Shown in pieces: positions 25,823 through 36,158 of a stretch of DNA of 64,000 bases. The notes beneath the pieces were generated by a model. It made no database searches. It saw nothing but the letters and a program-made list of their open reading frames with translations, and was not told the origin of the DNA. The stretch covers positions 294,383 to 358,382 of the forward strand of contig CAVUKN010000003.1 of the NCBI GenBank assembly GCA_963742105.1. The letters are read 5' to 3'. Positions within the stretch are counted from its first letter, which is position 1, and every line of letters starts with the position of its first letter. Origin of the DNA: Gp6-AA40 sp963742105. GTDB taxonomy: Bacteria > Acidobacteriota > Vicinamibacteria > Vicinamibacterales > UBA2999. Made by a program: the position numbers and the translations under genes.

Positions 25823-28793
25823 CTAGCGGATGTTGCGACTTCGCAGGTCTCTCACCAGCGGGTCTTCGGTCGACGTCCCGCGGATGGCCAGATACGCGCG
25901 GTAGGATTCGGCGAACTTCTCGGTCTTCATGCCTTCGCGAACCAGGCCCTGGTAGTAGTAGACCGGCGGCAGGAACGCGAACGTCGGCTCCTCGTCGAGG
26001 AACAGCGACAGCGCCTCGCCGCGACGGGTCAGGCAGCGATCGAATTCGGAGTCGGCCTCGGTGAGGCGCCCGGCCTGCAGGTAGGCCCGCCCGAGGTAGA
26101 AGTGGCCGATCCAGGTGTCGAGCAGCTTGTTCGCTTCGTCGATCGCCTTGATGGCTACGCGCGGATCGCCGCCGTTCAGGGCGATGTCACCTTCGAGAAC
26201 CTTGGCGTAGGCCTGCGGCTCGGCCTGCGGCTCCAGTCCGAGGTCCGTGATCATCGGCTTCGCCGCCGCAGGATCGCCGGCTTCGATGAACGTGCGCGCC
26301 GCCAGGAACCGGACCTTGACCGACTTGCTCGCCGCCAGGGCTTCGTTTGCAGCGCGCAATGGCCGCGCGCTTGTTGCCGCGTGCGAGTTCCGCGTCGGCG
26401 GCCGCCAGCAGACGTGCGGCCGCGCGCTCACCCCGGCCGTCCTTCAATTCCTGCTGCGCCCCCTCGCGCAGAATTCGCGCAGCATCGCCGAAGCGCCCCT
26501 GCACGGCGGCAAGGTCACCAATGCCAAGACTCGCAAAGGACGCGCCCTGCGCGTTCAGCGCCTTGAGGCGTTCGTACGTGGCCGATGCATCGGCATAGCG
26601 CCCCTGGCCCATCTGGGAGAACGCCAGTGCCAGCAACGAGTAGTGATCGGGTTCGTCGATAGCCGCGACTTCGGTTTCCGCACCGGCGAAATCGCTCGCG
26701 TAGTTGCGATACAGCGCGAGGTTGTCCCGGAAGAGCACGCGCTTCGGCAGCAGCGCCACCACCTCGCGCATTTCTTCGACGGCACCCTTCATGTTGCGCA
26801 GCTGGGTCAGGCAGAGGGCTCGCTGGTTGTGGCCGATGACGTCCGCCGCGTAACGCGTGATCAGCTCCCCGTACTCGCTGACGCACTTGTCGTAGTCGCC
26901 CATCACGCGGTAATAGAATCCGCGCGTGCTGTAGCGCTCGCGCTCCGTCATCGTGTCGACGTACTTGTACGCCTCCTTGATGTAATTCTCGGCATCCTGC
27001 TGCCGGCCGAGATTTCGCGATGCCACCGCCAGCAACTGGTACCCGACGCCGAACTTCGGATCGATCCTGACCGCCTCCTGCAGCTCGTCGCGTGCCTCCT
27101 CGAACTTCAGGCTCGAGGACGCGTTCTGTGCCGCCGCGTAGTGGCGGACGACGTCGAACGACGTCGTTGACAGGGTGTTCATCGCGAACATCTGCTGCGA
27201 TTCGGAGGTCGAGTCGCCGAGCGCCGAGCGCACGCGCGCCACGAGCCGGTTGGCCACTTCAATCACGTCGCCTTTGCTGCCCGCGTTCGCCTGTTCGGTA
27301 GCCACGATCTTGCCGGTCACCGTTTCCGACGCGCTCATCGACACGCGGAACCCAGTGCCCTGAGGCTCGACGAAGCCGGCGAGGACGATACCGAGTCCCT
27401 GCTTCTGTGCCGCTTCCTTCGCTGCCGCGTCGTTGAAGCGATCGGGGATCGTCATGCCGAGGGTTCGCGCCACCGCGTTGCGATCGTAGGCGCTGATGAA
27501 TCCGGCGCCCTCGAGCGCGCGTTTCAGCATCGGCTCGAGCGTGCGATTGAAGGCCGGATCGGAGGTGCGGTTGTCGAAATCCGCGATGACGACCGACACC
27601 GGATCGTGCGGCTTCGCCACCTTGTTCAGTTCCTTGGTGACGAAGTAGGTGCCACCGAGCAGGATCGCGACCAGCGCCGCCGTCGTGGCCACCAGGCGGG
27701 GCGTCAGCTTGCGCGCGATCGGGATCAGCTCACCCGCATCGTCGAGCGCGGCCAGCGCGGCGACGAGTTCGCGCGTGTTCTGGAATCGCGCCGCTGGATC
27801 GCGCTCGAGACAACGCATGACCAGCGCATCGAGCGGAGCCGGAACCGTGGGCTCGAGCGATGTGCACGGCCGGCAGTCCGTCGCGAACACGCTCCTTCAT
27901 CAGCTCGAACCGCTGCATCGGCGTACGCGCCACCTTCTTGCGCGGACCCGTGAGCATCTCGTAGACGATCAGCCCGAATGCATATACGTCGGCGCGCGCA
28001 TCCGCGGCGACGCCCGAGCCCTGCTCCGGTGACATGTATTCGAGCGTCCCAATCAGCCCGCCGCCCATCGCCTCTTCGGTCGAGGCGGAGATGCCGAAGT
28101 CCATGATCTGCGCATGCACGTCATCCTGTCATGCCCCGTGATCATGATGTTGGCGGGCTTCAGGTCGCGGTGCACGACGCCGGCTTCGTGCGCGGCTTCG
28201 AGACCGCCCGCGAGCTGACGCGCAATCCGGAGTGCGAGCGGCACCGGCAGCTTGCCGTCACGGCGGAGCATCGACGCCAGGTCCTCGCCCTGGACGTACG
28301 GCATCGTGATGTACTTGATGCCGTCGATCTCGCCGAGGTCGTGAATGCGGACGACGTTCTTGTGCGTGACCTGACGCGCGAGCAGCAGCTCGTTCTTGAA
28401 CCGCTTCTCCGCGTCGGAGGAAATGGCTCGATCCGAGTCCTGGCGGATCACTTTCAGCGCGACGGCGACGCTCAGTTCCGCGTCCCAGGCCTGGTAGACC
28501 GCGCCCATGCCGCCGGCGCCGAGCAGCTTGATGATGTGATAGCGCGGGCTGAACGACTGCCCCACCACAAGCGGCCCCTTGCTCCTGGCCCCTGCAGCGA
28601 CTCCGGCGGGCGAGGTTCCCGTGGCCGTCGCCGAGTCCGTGTGCGTGATGCCCGGGGCGCGAGTGGCCCCCGGAGGCAGCCCCGTGGTGTCGAGCGTCAG
28701 CACATCCGTGGCAAGGGAGGTGTCACCTCCGGTGCCACACACGCTGCAAACGCCAGCCGGATTCGTCGACTGACCACAGGTGGGGCAGACCAT
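25823..28793 (-). CDS. Serine/threonine protein kinase with N-terminal zinc ribbon and C-terminal TPRs (several frameshifts)
   Basis: About 985 residues after correction. Residues 1-25 form a zinc ribbon (CPTCGQSTNPAGVCSVCG). The kinase domain has LLGAGGMGAVYQAWD, VALKVI, VVHRDLKPANIM, IMDFGIS, GTLEYMSPEQ and DVYAFGLIVYEML. A membrane helix (LVATTAALVAILLGGTYFV) leads to an external SARP/adenylate-cyclase-type FlgO-like region (VVIADFDNRTSDPAFN) and about ten TPR units. Breaks near 28115 (net +2), 27880 and 26350 (each +1) separate otherwise continuous homologous sequence, so the gene is probably intact in the organism. It likely senses and transmits an unknown signal across the membrane. Confidence 0.88.
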
Positions 28794-29183
28794 AAGCTAT
28801 TGGAAGGACTGCATTATCCCGCGCAGTCGGCCGCAAGACAACGACGCTAGCCCTAGCCTAGCAGCCCGTGGCTAAAAGTGTTTCGGACACCGGCGGAGTT
28901 CGAAACGATGATGCGGCGCATGGTGCGTCGGGCGATCGACGATCAGGGCGGCGACATCGCGGCGAAGACCCGAGACATGGGTGCCGAGTGCGCGGATCAT
29001 CGCGATCAACGCTCCCAGGCGGCCCTGAAGGCCGCGCAGCGTGCCGACGCCGCGTGAGTTCATGAATTTTCCAGCCGTGGCGAGCGATCGATCCGAATGC
29101 GGCGGTGACCAGGGTGATGACCCGGAACCCCGCCACGGCGACGCGTGGATCATTTACAGTGTATCGGCTGAGTACTTCGAATC
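28794..29183. other. Intergenic region, no confident gene
   Basis: 390 bp between the kinase and the glycosyltransferase, which diverge. A short plus frame at 28870-29058 (VFRTPAEFETMMRRMVRRAI...) has helix-like composition and may be a gene remnant, but there is no start signal or family match. Promoters for both genes should lie here; none is obvious. Confidence 0.4.
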
Positions 29184-30815
29184 GTGCCAACACCAAGTGC
29201 AACGACAGAATCTCGGATTGTGGAAAAGGAGCAAGGGTCACGCCTGCTCGATACGATCCTGGAGCGCTATGAGCGGTTCGCACGCAGGCCGCTTCTCGCA
29301 ACGAGCATTGTGGCACTCCTCACGATCGCTTTTGCCTGCTGTGTGGACTTTGCCGCAGGTCCGCCCGAACCGCAGGTGCACGACGAGCTCGCGCAGGTTG
29401 TCATGGCCGACATCTTTGCGCACGGGCGCTTGTGCGAACCGACGCAGCCGTTCTGGCAACACTTCGAAGCAATTCACGTTCTATCTCAACCGTGTTATCA
29501 AGGGAAGTATCCTCCAGCCCTTGCGCTCTTCATGGCGCTTGGGAGTGTCTTGTTCGGTCAGCCAATCGCCGGTATCCGGATCGCCGATGCAGTCATGGTC
29601 GCAACCGCCGCATACGCAATGTACGCGTGGCTGCCGCCCTCCTGGGCCCTCTTAGGAGTCAGCTTAATCGCGATACGCTTCGGCATCGTCGGCGATTGGG
29701 CCCAGTCCTATTGGGGCGGCGCCGCTTCCGCTGCGGGAGGAGCGCTCGTGGCGGGCGGCATGCGCCGTATCGTCACGACTCCACATCCTTGGCACGGCGC
29801 AGCCACTGGAGCAGGACTCGTTTTGCTTGCTCTCAGCCGCCCTTATGAAGGTCTCGCGCTAACGTTGGCCGTCATTTCGTCGCACGTACGGCCGCTAACG
29901 ATCGCCGTACGCGGCAGACGTGAATTCGTCTGGCGTTCGCTCTCGGTCGCCATTGCGGTCACTCTTGGTGGTTTCGCCTGGCTCGGCTACTACAACTACC
30001 GAGTCACTGGCTCACCCATCACGCTGCCGTATTCGCTTTACGAACGGACGCATAGCAGACTGCCGTTATTCATCTGGCAGTCGACCGCGACTGCGGAACC
30101 CGCATTTCGCAATCCAGAAATGCAGGAATTCGAAAGGAGGATGTCGATCGACCTAGAGAAGCTTCGGAGCAATTTCCCGTTTGGCAGATTGCGTGAACTC
30201 GCTTCTGTCACTAGGAACTTCGTGAATCCGCTCTTAGGCCTTGCGTTCCTGGGTTTGTTGTGGACGCCTCGGCACCTGAGGTCCGCCGCCACAGCTGCAT
30301 GTCTCATAGTCGGGGGCGTTCTCGCGTCGAACCTCGCGACCTCGTGGACAGCGCCTCGGTATGTCGCACCCGCAACAGTGGCGATCTTCACGCTGGGTGT
30401 CATCGGTCTGGCAGGTTTGACCCAGCGGCTCGGCCGGTCACGAGCGACGATCGTGTTGTGTGTCGCCATCATCGGTGGGTCGCTGGCTTCGACAACCGCC
30501 AGCGCCGTCATTTACGTTCGCCAGCAACACACGGTGACGAGCTGGTGGCAATCAAAGAAGACGATCAGATCCAGGCTCCTATCGGAATCAGGCGACGATC
30601 TCGTCTTTGTGCACTATGACAGACAGCACAATCCGCATAACAGCTGGATTTACAATGGGGCGGACCTCGATACGCAGCCAGTTATCTGGGCTCGCCAGAT
30701 CGAACCAAGCTCTGATCGCGAATTGCGTAATCATTACGGCTCTCGCCATGCGTGGATCGTATTTGCGGACGAGCAACCTGCGCGACTTGTCCCCTGGACC
30801 GATGAATCTCAATGA
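29184..30815 (+). CDS. Polytopic membrane protein, GT39/ArnT-like glycosyltransferase
   Basis: 543 residues from GTG 29184; about ten predicted membrane helices. The first extracytoplasmic loop has the acidic pair of lipid-phosphate-sugar-dependent transferases in VHDELAQVVMADIFAHGRL, followed by QPFWQHFEAIHVLSQPCYQGKYPPALALFMALG. Also WLPPSWALLGVSL and QSYWGGAASAAGGALVAGG. This pattern (HDE ... FAHGRL ... HFE ... YWGGA) is a recognisable membrane family in several phyla but its substrate is unknown. Codon use is less GC-rich than the flanks, and inverted R1 copies lie on either side at a distance, so acquisition by transfer is possible. Confidence 0.82.
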   Translation: MPTPSATTESRIVEKEQGSRLLDTILERYERFARRPLLATSIVALLTIAFACCVDFAAGPPEPQVHDELAQVVMADIFAHGRLCEPTQPFWQHFEAIHVLSQPCYQGKYPPALALFMALGSVLFGQPIAGIRIADAVMVATAAYAMYAWLPPSWALLGVSLIAIRFGIVGDWAQSYWGGAASAAGGALVAGGMRRIVTTPHPWHGAATGAGLVLLALSRPYEGLALTLAVISSHVRPLTIAVRGRREFVWRSLSVAIAVTLGGFAWLGYYNYRVTGSPITLPYSLYERTHSRLPLFIWQSTATAEPAFRNPEMQEFERRMSIDLEKLRSNFPFGRLRELASVTRNFVNPLLGLAFLGLLWTPRHLRSAATAACLIVGGVLASNLATSWTAPRYVAPATVAIFTLGVIGLAGLTQRLGRSRATIVLCVAIIGGSLASTTASAVIYVRQQHTVTSWWQSKKTIRSRLLSESGDDLVFVHYDRQHNPHNSWIYNGADLDTQPVIWARQIEPSSDRELRNHYGSRHAWIVFADEQPARLVPWTDESQ

Positions 30816-31278
30816 TGGGTTATCGATCGTAGTAAGAGCTTCAACGAACCGGTGCCGGGATCGCTGACGCGCTCGAGCATGTCGCTCAGCAGACCGAGGA
30901 GATAGCGGCGAAACGCGCCGCGCTGCGCGATGTGCGTGAAGCAGACTCGAACGGCTCGAGCCATTCGCTGAGCCGATCGAGCTACGCCGGCGCATTTGCG
31001 CGGGAGTCGCGACAACACCGAGCGGCAGCGTACCGAAGTCTGCGGACAAGTACAAGGGGCTTTATCTCAATTTCATACAAATCCCGTTCTGATCCGCTTG
31101 TACGCACCAGCGCGAATCCGTATGGCGCTCCGGAAAACCGCCTTGATCCGCGCCCCTCAGCTCCGCCGGCCGGAGCGGGCGGCTATGCCAAAACACTTGC
31201 TACGGTTTTCCTCCGGCCATACGGACTCGCACTGGCGCCGTGTGGCGCGGTGCCGCGGGGCACCACGGTCGGGGCACT
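30816..31278. repeat. Gene-free region with dispersed element R1 copy B
   Basis: 30816-31092 holds no confident gene; a plus frame (AGIADALEHVAQQTEEIAAK...) looks like a fragment of a helical protein. 31093-31265 is R1 in the opposite orientation to copy A (AATCCGTATGGCGCTCCGG ... CGGTTTTCCTCCGGCCATAC), ending in the GC hairpin GCGGTGCCGCGGGGCACCAC. Confidence 0.8.
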
Positions 31279-31909
31279 CTAGACCCGCCGGGGCGCCAAC
31301 CGCGGAGGGCGCGCTCCGTGGCGCACGGCCCCGGCCACCGGCGCGTATTCGAGCTCCTGTCCCGCATCGACGCATCGCAGCATCAGCCCGCCGCGGCTCA
31401 TGTCACCGCGACCGACGAACGCCGGCGGAAACACCAGCTTGTCGCGGAAGATCGGCTGCAGCACTTCGACGTATTTTCCCGACGCGATGCTTCCCGAGCA
31501 GCACCACCTCGCAGTCGGCACCGACCGCGTCCAGCAACGCACGCGCACCGCGCTCGAGCGGACGCCGGTAGACGTCGTTACTCAGATCGATCGCCGTGGT
31601 CGCAAACGTCAGGAACGTCTCGAGCGTCACCGGCGCGTCCGCCGCGCGCAAGCCGGCGTTCGGCGTGATCACCAGGACGCCACCGGCGCTCACCGGCTCC
31701 GCTGGATCGGGCGGCGCCGCGAACCGCCGCGCGTAGGCGAGCTTGCCGCGGAAGTAGAGGCCGCTGACGAAGCTGAAGACGTCGCCGAGCTGCGCGCCGT
31801 CGCTGGTGCGCAGCCGCTGCGCGAGCGCGAAAGACGCTCTGGGCGACACCACCATCTTCGCGCGGACACCACCACAGTTCGCTGGGGACAGCAGGAACAC
31901 TCGATGCAC
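31279..31909 (-). CDS. Conserved hypothetical protein (one frameshift)
   Basis: About 209 residues after removing one base near 31491. GTG start 31909 (VHRVFLLSPANCGGVRAKMV). Segments: LAQRLRTSDGAQLGDVFSFVSGLYFRGKLAYARRF, GVLVITPNAGL, ADCEVVLLG, then after the break SIASGKYVEVLQPIFRDKLVFPP, FVGRGDMSRGGLMLRCVDAG and ELEYAPVAGAVRHGARPPRL. The segments look conserved and soluble, but I do not recognise a named domain. Element R1 copy C sits directly upstream, probably within its promoter region. Confidence 0.7.
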
Positions 31910-31937
31910 GAGGGCGTTAACTCCCAACTTGATCCAG

Positions 31938-32175
31938 TTTCCGCTCAGACTCCACCGCCCCCCAGGGCGGCTGTGCCAGAACACTTGCCACGGTTTTCCT
32001 CCGGCCATACGGACTCGCGCTGGCGTCTGACGCGCCATCTGCGGGCACCACTTGCACCAAGAACGAACCGCTATGCAGCTGAAGCGGGATTCGGCTGCTT
32101 GATGCAGCTGAACTCAATACATCCGATACCGCGGATGTGCTCATTTTGGGAGTTGGGAGTTGGCCGAGCGCAAGC
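31938..32175. repeat. Dispersed element R1 copy C (half) and S3 units
   Basis: 31938-32033 contains only one half of R1 (CAGGGCGGCTGTGCCAGAACACTTGCCACGG..CCTCCGGCCATACGG in outline); the second palindrome arm is missing. 32144-32175 holds GGGAGTT/GTTGGG heptads of family S3 with no facing arm. Confidence 0.75.
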
Positions 32176-32198
32176 CGTTGGGCGTTGACACTGACTCG

Positions 32199-32694
32199 TC
32201 ACGAGAGCCGCCCCGACACCACTCCAACAATCCATGTCAGCACCACGAACGGCAGCGTCGCGATGATCAGCACCAGCCAGTATCAGGCCGATGACGAACA
32301 CCCAGTCACCGGCCGCGGCTCGACGCTCTTCGTAGGCATAACGCTCGAGGAGCACCATGTTCATGTCGTTCGCCTTCCACGCGAAGTCGAACAGATCGCC
32401 GGCAAGCGGCACCATGCCCACCAGGGTGTCGATCGCCACGTTGAACAGCATCCGCAGCTGGACGATACGTGGCAGTTTCAGATCGTGACTCTGCCAGAGG
32501 AGGGCGATGGTGAACAGCGGACTGATCAAATCGCCGATGGCAGGAACCAGGCCGATGATCGGGTCGAGCCCAAACCTGTAGGACGTGCCCGGGATCTGGT
32601 ACTGCGAGTCGAGCAGCCGCGCCATCTTCCGGAGTGCCGCGATTCGCTGCTGCTGCGCTGGCGTCAGTTGGCGGATGCGGGCGACCCTTGGCAT
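32199..32694 (-). CDS. DUF4112 membrane protein (one frameshift)
   Basis: About 164 residues from the ATG at 32694 (MPRVARIRQLTPAQQQRIAAL). Family segments: MARLLDSQYQIPGTSYRFGLDPIIGLVPAIGDLI, LPRIVQLRMLFNVAIDTLVGMVPLAGDLFDFAWKAN, NMVLLERYAYEERR. Removing one base near 32277 gives the closing membrane helix LVLIIATLPFVVLTWIVGVV and a stop at 32199; unedited, the frame wanders into repeats to 32071. The role of DUF4112 proteins is unknown; two to three membrane helices are predicted. Confidence 0.85.
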
Positions 32695-32696
32695 CG

Positions 32697-32858
32697 GTGT
32701 AATCGTGAATCGTGAATCGTGAATCGTGATTGACGGCGGACGCTGGCGGCGCAATCGCGCCAGTCCATTGTCGCAGCACTACAAAATCACGATTTCAAGG
32801 ACTAAGACTCGCGAACTCACCATTCACGAATCACGATTCGCGATTCATGATTCGCGCG
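32697..32858. repeat. GAATCGT heptad array, inverted pair (family S4)
   Basis: GAATCGT/GTGAATC units at 32704-32734, a ~50-bp spacer, then ATTCACGATTCACG-type units at 32820-32853. It lies between DUF4112 and fabH. Same family as the array inside the ruvC-ruvA frame. Confidence 0.87.
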
Positions 32859-33850
32859 TTAGCCCCACCGCAGCAGTACCGCGCCGACGGTGAAACCGGC
32901 GCCGACGGATGCCAGCAGCACGAGGTCGCCCCGTTTCAACCGGCCCTGCTCCAGCGCGTCGTTCAACACCAGCGGAATCGTTCCCCCGGTGGTGTTTCCA
33001 TAGCGATCGATGTTGATGAGCACCTTTTCCGTCGGCATACCCAACTTCTCGGCAGTGAGTTGGATGATGCGGCGATTCGCCTGGTGCGCGGCGAACAGAT
33101 CCAGGCTCGACGGGTCGATCTTGTTTCGATCGAGGATCCGCCGGCAGACCTCTTCCATGTTCCGGACCGCGAACTTGAAAACGGTCTGCCCTTCCTGCTT
33201 CACGTAGTGCAGGCGTTGCTCGACTGTTTCGTGACTGGCGGGACGATGACTGCCGCCGGCCGGCATGCACAGCGCGTGTCCACCGGACCCATCGACATAG
33301 TTCTCGAAGTCGATCATGCCGATGCTCTCGTCGTCAGTCGCCGACACGACCACCGCGCCGGCGCCGTCGCCGAACAGCACGCACGTGGTCCGATCGGTGT
33401 AGTCGATGATGCTCGACATCACGTCTGCGCCGACGACCAGCGCGTGCTTGCTGGCGCCGGTTCCGACGATCTGCGCGGCGGTGGTCAGCGAATACGTGAA
33501 CCCTGAGCAGGCCGCCGACAGGTCGAAGCCCCATGCGCGCGATGCGCCGAGCTTTGCCTGCAGCAGGCACGCGGTGCTCGGAAACGCCATGTCCGGCGTG
33601 GTCGTCGCGACGATGATCAGGTCGATGTCGTCGGGCGTGAGTCCGGCGCGTTCGATCGCCTGTCTTCGACGCTTCGTAGGCCAGGTCCGACGTCGCCGAC
33701 CCCCGGTTCGACGATGTGCCGCTCACGAATGCCGGTGCGCTGCAGGATCCACTCGTCGGTGGTTTCGACCATCTTCTCGAGATCCGCGTTGGTCAGGAGC
33801 TTCGGCGGCACATACGTCGCGATGCTGGCAATACGCGCACGGGTCACCAT
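32859..33850 (-). CDS. fabH: 3-oxoacyl-[ACP] synthase III (two frameshifts)
   Basis: About 330 residues after correction. It condenses acetyl-CoA with malonyl-ACP to start fatty acid synthesis. ATG 33850 (MVTRARIASIATYVPPKLLTN); DEWILQRTGIRERHI; catalytic Cys in LSAACSGFTYSL, His in AAHQANRRII and Asn in IDRYGNTTGGTIPL; C-terminal GAGFTVGAVLLRWG. Extra bases near 33705 (GTCGGCG) and 33665 (AAGACAG) break the frame; removing both restores GVATSDLAYEASKQAIERAG. The gene starts 14 bp downstream of the ruvB stop. Confidence 0.94.
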
Positions 33851-33864
33851 GCGGGGACAGGCAG

Positions 33865-34926
33865 TTACCACAGTCGGGTATCCCTTCCAGGGGCAGTCAG
33901 CCCGAAATATTCGTAGGCGCGCGCGGTCGCGACGCGTCCGCGCGGCGTGCGATCGAGAAACCCGGCCTGGATCAGGAACGGCTCGTAGATGTCCTCGATC
34001 GCGTCTTTCTCTTCGTTGATCGCGGCCGCGATGCTGTTGACGCCCACCGGGCCGCCGCCGAACTTGTCGATGATCGTCCGCAGCAGCTTGCGATCGACCT
34101 CGTCGAACCCGTTGTCGTCCACCTCGAGGAGCTTCATCGCCGCGCGCGCCACGTCGGTGGTCACCCGGCCGTCGGCGCGAACCTGGGCGAAGTCGCGCAC
34201 GCGACGCAGCAGCCGGTTCGCGATGCGCGGTGTTCCTCGTGACCGGCGCGCGATCTCGTGCGCCGCGTCGAGTTCAACGTCGACGTTCAGAATCCTGGCT
34301 GAACGCCGGACGATCTCCTCGATATCGGCATCGGTGTAGAAGTCCAGCCGGTGGACGATACCAAAGCGGGCCCGCAGCGGAGACGTCAGCAACCCCGCGC
34401 GCGTCGTCGCTCCGATCAACGTGAATTTCTTCAGCGGAACCTTGACCGAGCGCGCACCAGGTCCCTGGCCGATGACGATGTCGAGCTCGTAGTCTTCCAT
34501 CGCCGGGTAGAGGATCTCTTCGATCGCCGGCGCCATGCGATGGATTTCGTCGATGAAGAGGACCTCGTGGTCCTGCAGGTCGGTCAGCATGCCGGCGAGA
34601 TCGCCAGGCTTCTCAATGACCGGCCCCGCGGTCGCGCAGACCCGTACGCCCATCTCGTTGCCGATCACATACGCCAGCGTCGTCTTGCCCAGTCCGGGCG
34701 GACCGTACAAGAGCACGTGATCGAGCGATTCGCTGCGCCCGCGCGCCGCCGTGATCGAGACGTCGAGGTTTTCGCGGATCCGGTCCTGGCCGATGTAGTC
34801 GTCCAGCAGCCGCGGCCGCAGCCCCGCCTCGAATTGCGTGTCGTCATCGACACGACCGGGGGTCACCACGCGATCGCCGATCGGCGCCGCTGGGGGCAAT
34901 GGTGAGCCGGCCGAACCATCGCTCAT
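33865..34926 (-). CDS. ruvB: Holliday junction branch-migration helicase RuvB
   Basis: 353 residues. Hexameric AAA+ motor that drives branch migration with RuvA. RPRLLDDYIGQDRIRENL, Walker A YGPPGLGKTTLA, Walker B EVLFIDEIHRM, sensor FTLIGATTRAGLL, arginine-finger region LRARFGIVHRLDFY and the C-terminal winged helix (GPVGVNSIAAAINEEKDAIE, FLDRTPRGRVAT) are all intact. ATGA overlap with the ruvA stop at 34923. Confidence 0.98.
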   Translation of the reverse strand: MSDGSAGSPLPPAAPIGDRVVTPGRVDDDTQFEAGLRPRLLDDYIGQDRIRENLDVSITAARGRSESLDHVLLYGPPGLGKTTLAYVIGNEMGVRVCATAGPVIEKPGDLAGMLTDLQDHEVLFIDEIHRMAPAIEEILYPAMEDYELDIVIGQGPGARSVKVPLKKFTLIGATTRAGLLTSPLRARFGIVHRLDFYTDADIEEIVRRSARILNVDVELDAAHEIARRSRGTPRIANRLLRRVRDFAQVRADGRVTTDVARAAMKLLEVDDNGFDEVDRKLLRTIIDKFGGGPVGVNSIAAAINEEKDAIEDIYEPFLIQAGFLDRTPRGRVATARAYEYFGLTAPGRDTRLW

Positions 34927-36158
34927 CGCATCAACTCGCGGAGAACCTGCCTGAGCGCATCCTCAAACGTGACGTCAGGTGACGAAGCCAGAGTGGCTTC
35001 GACCGCCTTCTCGGCCTGCGGCCGATGATAGCCGAGGTTCTGCAATGCCGAGACGAGATCGATGCGAAGACGATCCGCTGCCGTAGTCGCGGGAGTAGAG
35101 GCGACAACCGGCACCGCCAGCTGCTGGAGTCGATCCCGCAATTCGAGGACGATCCGTTCCGCCGTCTTCTTGCCGACGCCGGGGATGCTGACGAGACGAG
35201 CGACATCACCTCGCTGCACGGCCACGACCAGCTCACGCGGATCGAGTCCGGACAGCACCGCGATCGCCAGCTTGGGACCGATGCCGTTGATGGCGATCAA
35301 GCGCTCGAAGAGCTGACGTTCGAGCTCCGTCAGAAAGCCAAAGAGCTGGAGCGCGTCTTCGCGCACGTGCGTATAGACGCGGACGGATACCTCGGCGCCT
35401 TCGTCGCCGACGTCGTAGTACGTCGACAGCGGGACGTGCAGCTCGTATCCGACGCCCTGGACGTCGACGATGATGCGGTTCGGTTGCTTGTCGAGCACGC
35501 GGCCGCGCAGGAATGCGATCATCCGGCGACGGCGGACGGTATCGGCGCCAGGACTTCGGGCAGCGATTTGCGATTTGTGATTTGTGATTTGTGATTTGAA
35601 TTGCGAATCGTGAATCGTGAATCGTGAATCGATCGCGATTGGCCATTCCGATTCGCGACTCCCGGACGCGTGCGCTTTCAGCCGTGCGGCCGGCTGCGAA
35701 TGCAGGTGACAGATCGCCACGGCCAGCGCGTCGGACACGTCGAAGGGCTTCGGTGCCTTCTCCAGTCCGAGCAGCAGCGTGATCATCTTCTGGACCTGGT
35801 GCTTCTCCGCGCGTCCGTAGCCGACCACCGCGCGCTTGACCTCGGCTGGCGTGTACTCGACGACGTCGCAGCCCGCCTGGATGGCGGCGAGCATCGCCAC
35901 ACCGCGGGCGTGCCCGAGCTTCAGTGCGCTGCGGGCGTTGGTGGCGTGAAACAGGTTCTCGATGGCGACGCAGTCAGGGCGGCAGGTGGAAAGCTGCGCG
36001 GTCAATTCACGATGGATGCGGGCGAGCCGGTGAGGAAACGAGTCGCCTGCGGGGGAAACGATCGCGCCGCAGGCCACGAGGCGATGGCGTCGGCCGTCCG
36101 TCTCCACGCATCCATAGCCGGTGCGCTCGGAGCCGGGGTCGATGCCAAAGATTCTCAC
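34923..36158 (-). CDS. ruvC-ruvA: RuvC resolvase and RuvA joined in one open frame
   Basis: 411 codons without a stop from GTG 36158 (overlapping the yebC stop as GTGA). Residues 1-~168 are RuvC: RIFGIDPGSERTGYG, IENLFHATNARSALKLGHARG, YTPAEVKRAVVGYGRAEK, DVSDALAVAICH (acidic catalytic residues present). Residues ~213-411 are RuvA: MIAFLRGRVLDKQPNRIIVDV, FERLIAINGIGPKLAIAVLSG and VSIPGVGKKTAERIVLELRDR (helix-hairpin-helices), and the C-terminal RuvB-binding domain. The ~40-residue linker (SRFTIHDSQFKSQITNHKSQI) is encoded by heptad repeats. Separate RuvA synthesis from the ATG at 35522 is possible, but no ribosome site precedes it. Confidence 0.9.
   Translation of the reverse strand: MRIFGIDPGSERTGYGCVETDGRRHRLVACGAIVSPAGDSFPHRLARIHRELTAQLSTCRPDCVAIENLFHATNARSALKLGHARGVAMLAAIQAGCDVVEYTPAEVKRAVVGYGRAEKHQVQKMITLLLGLEKAPKPFDVSDALAVAICHLHSQPAARLKAHASGSRESEWPIAIDSRFTIHDSQFKSQITNHKSQIAARSPGADTVRRRRMIAFLRGRVLDKQPNRIIVDVQGVGYELHVPLSTYYDVGDEGAEVSVRVYTHVREDALQLFGFLTELERQLFERLIAINGIGPKLAIAVLSGLDPRELVVAVQRGDVARLVSIPGVGKKTAERIVLELRDRLQQLAVPVVASTPATTAADRLRIDLVSALQNLGYHRPQAEKAVEATLASSPDVTFEDALRQVLRELMR
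35566..35655. repeat. GAATCGT/GATTTGT heptad array between ruvC and ruvA (family S4)
   Basis: GATTTGT units (35569-35598) continue directly into GAATCGT units (35606-35636). On the minus strand these read ACGATTC and ACAAATC, which contain no stop codon in any frame, so the ruvC frame continues into ruvA. No facing inverted arm is seen here. Confidence 0.85.

Noticed and set aside
28858..29316. 152-codon minus-strand open frame between kinase and glycosyltransferase
   Set aside because: No codon bias, no domain, overlaps the start of the glycosyltransferase gene.
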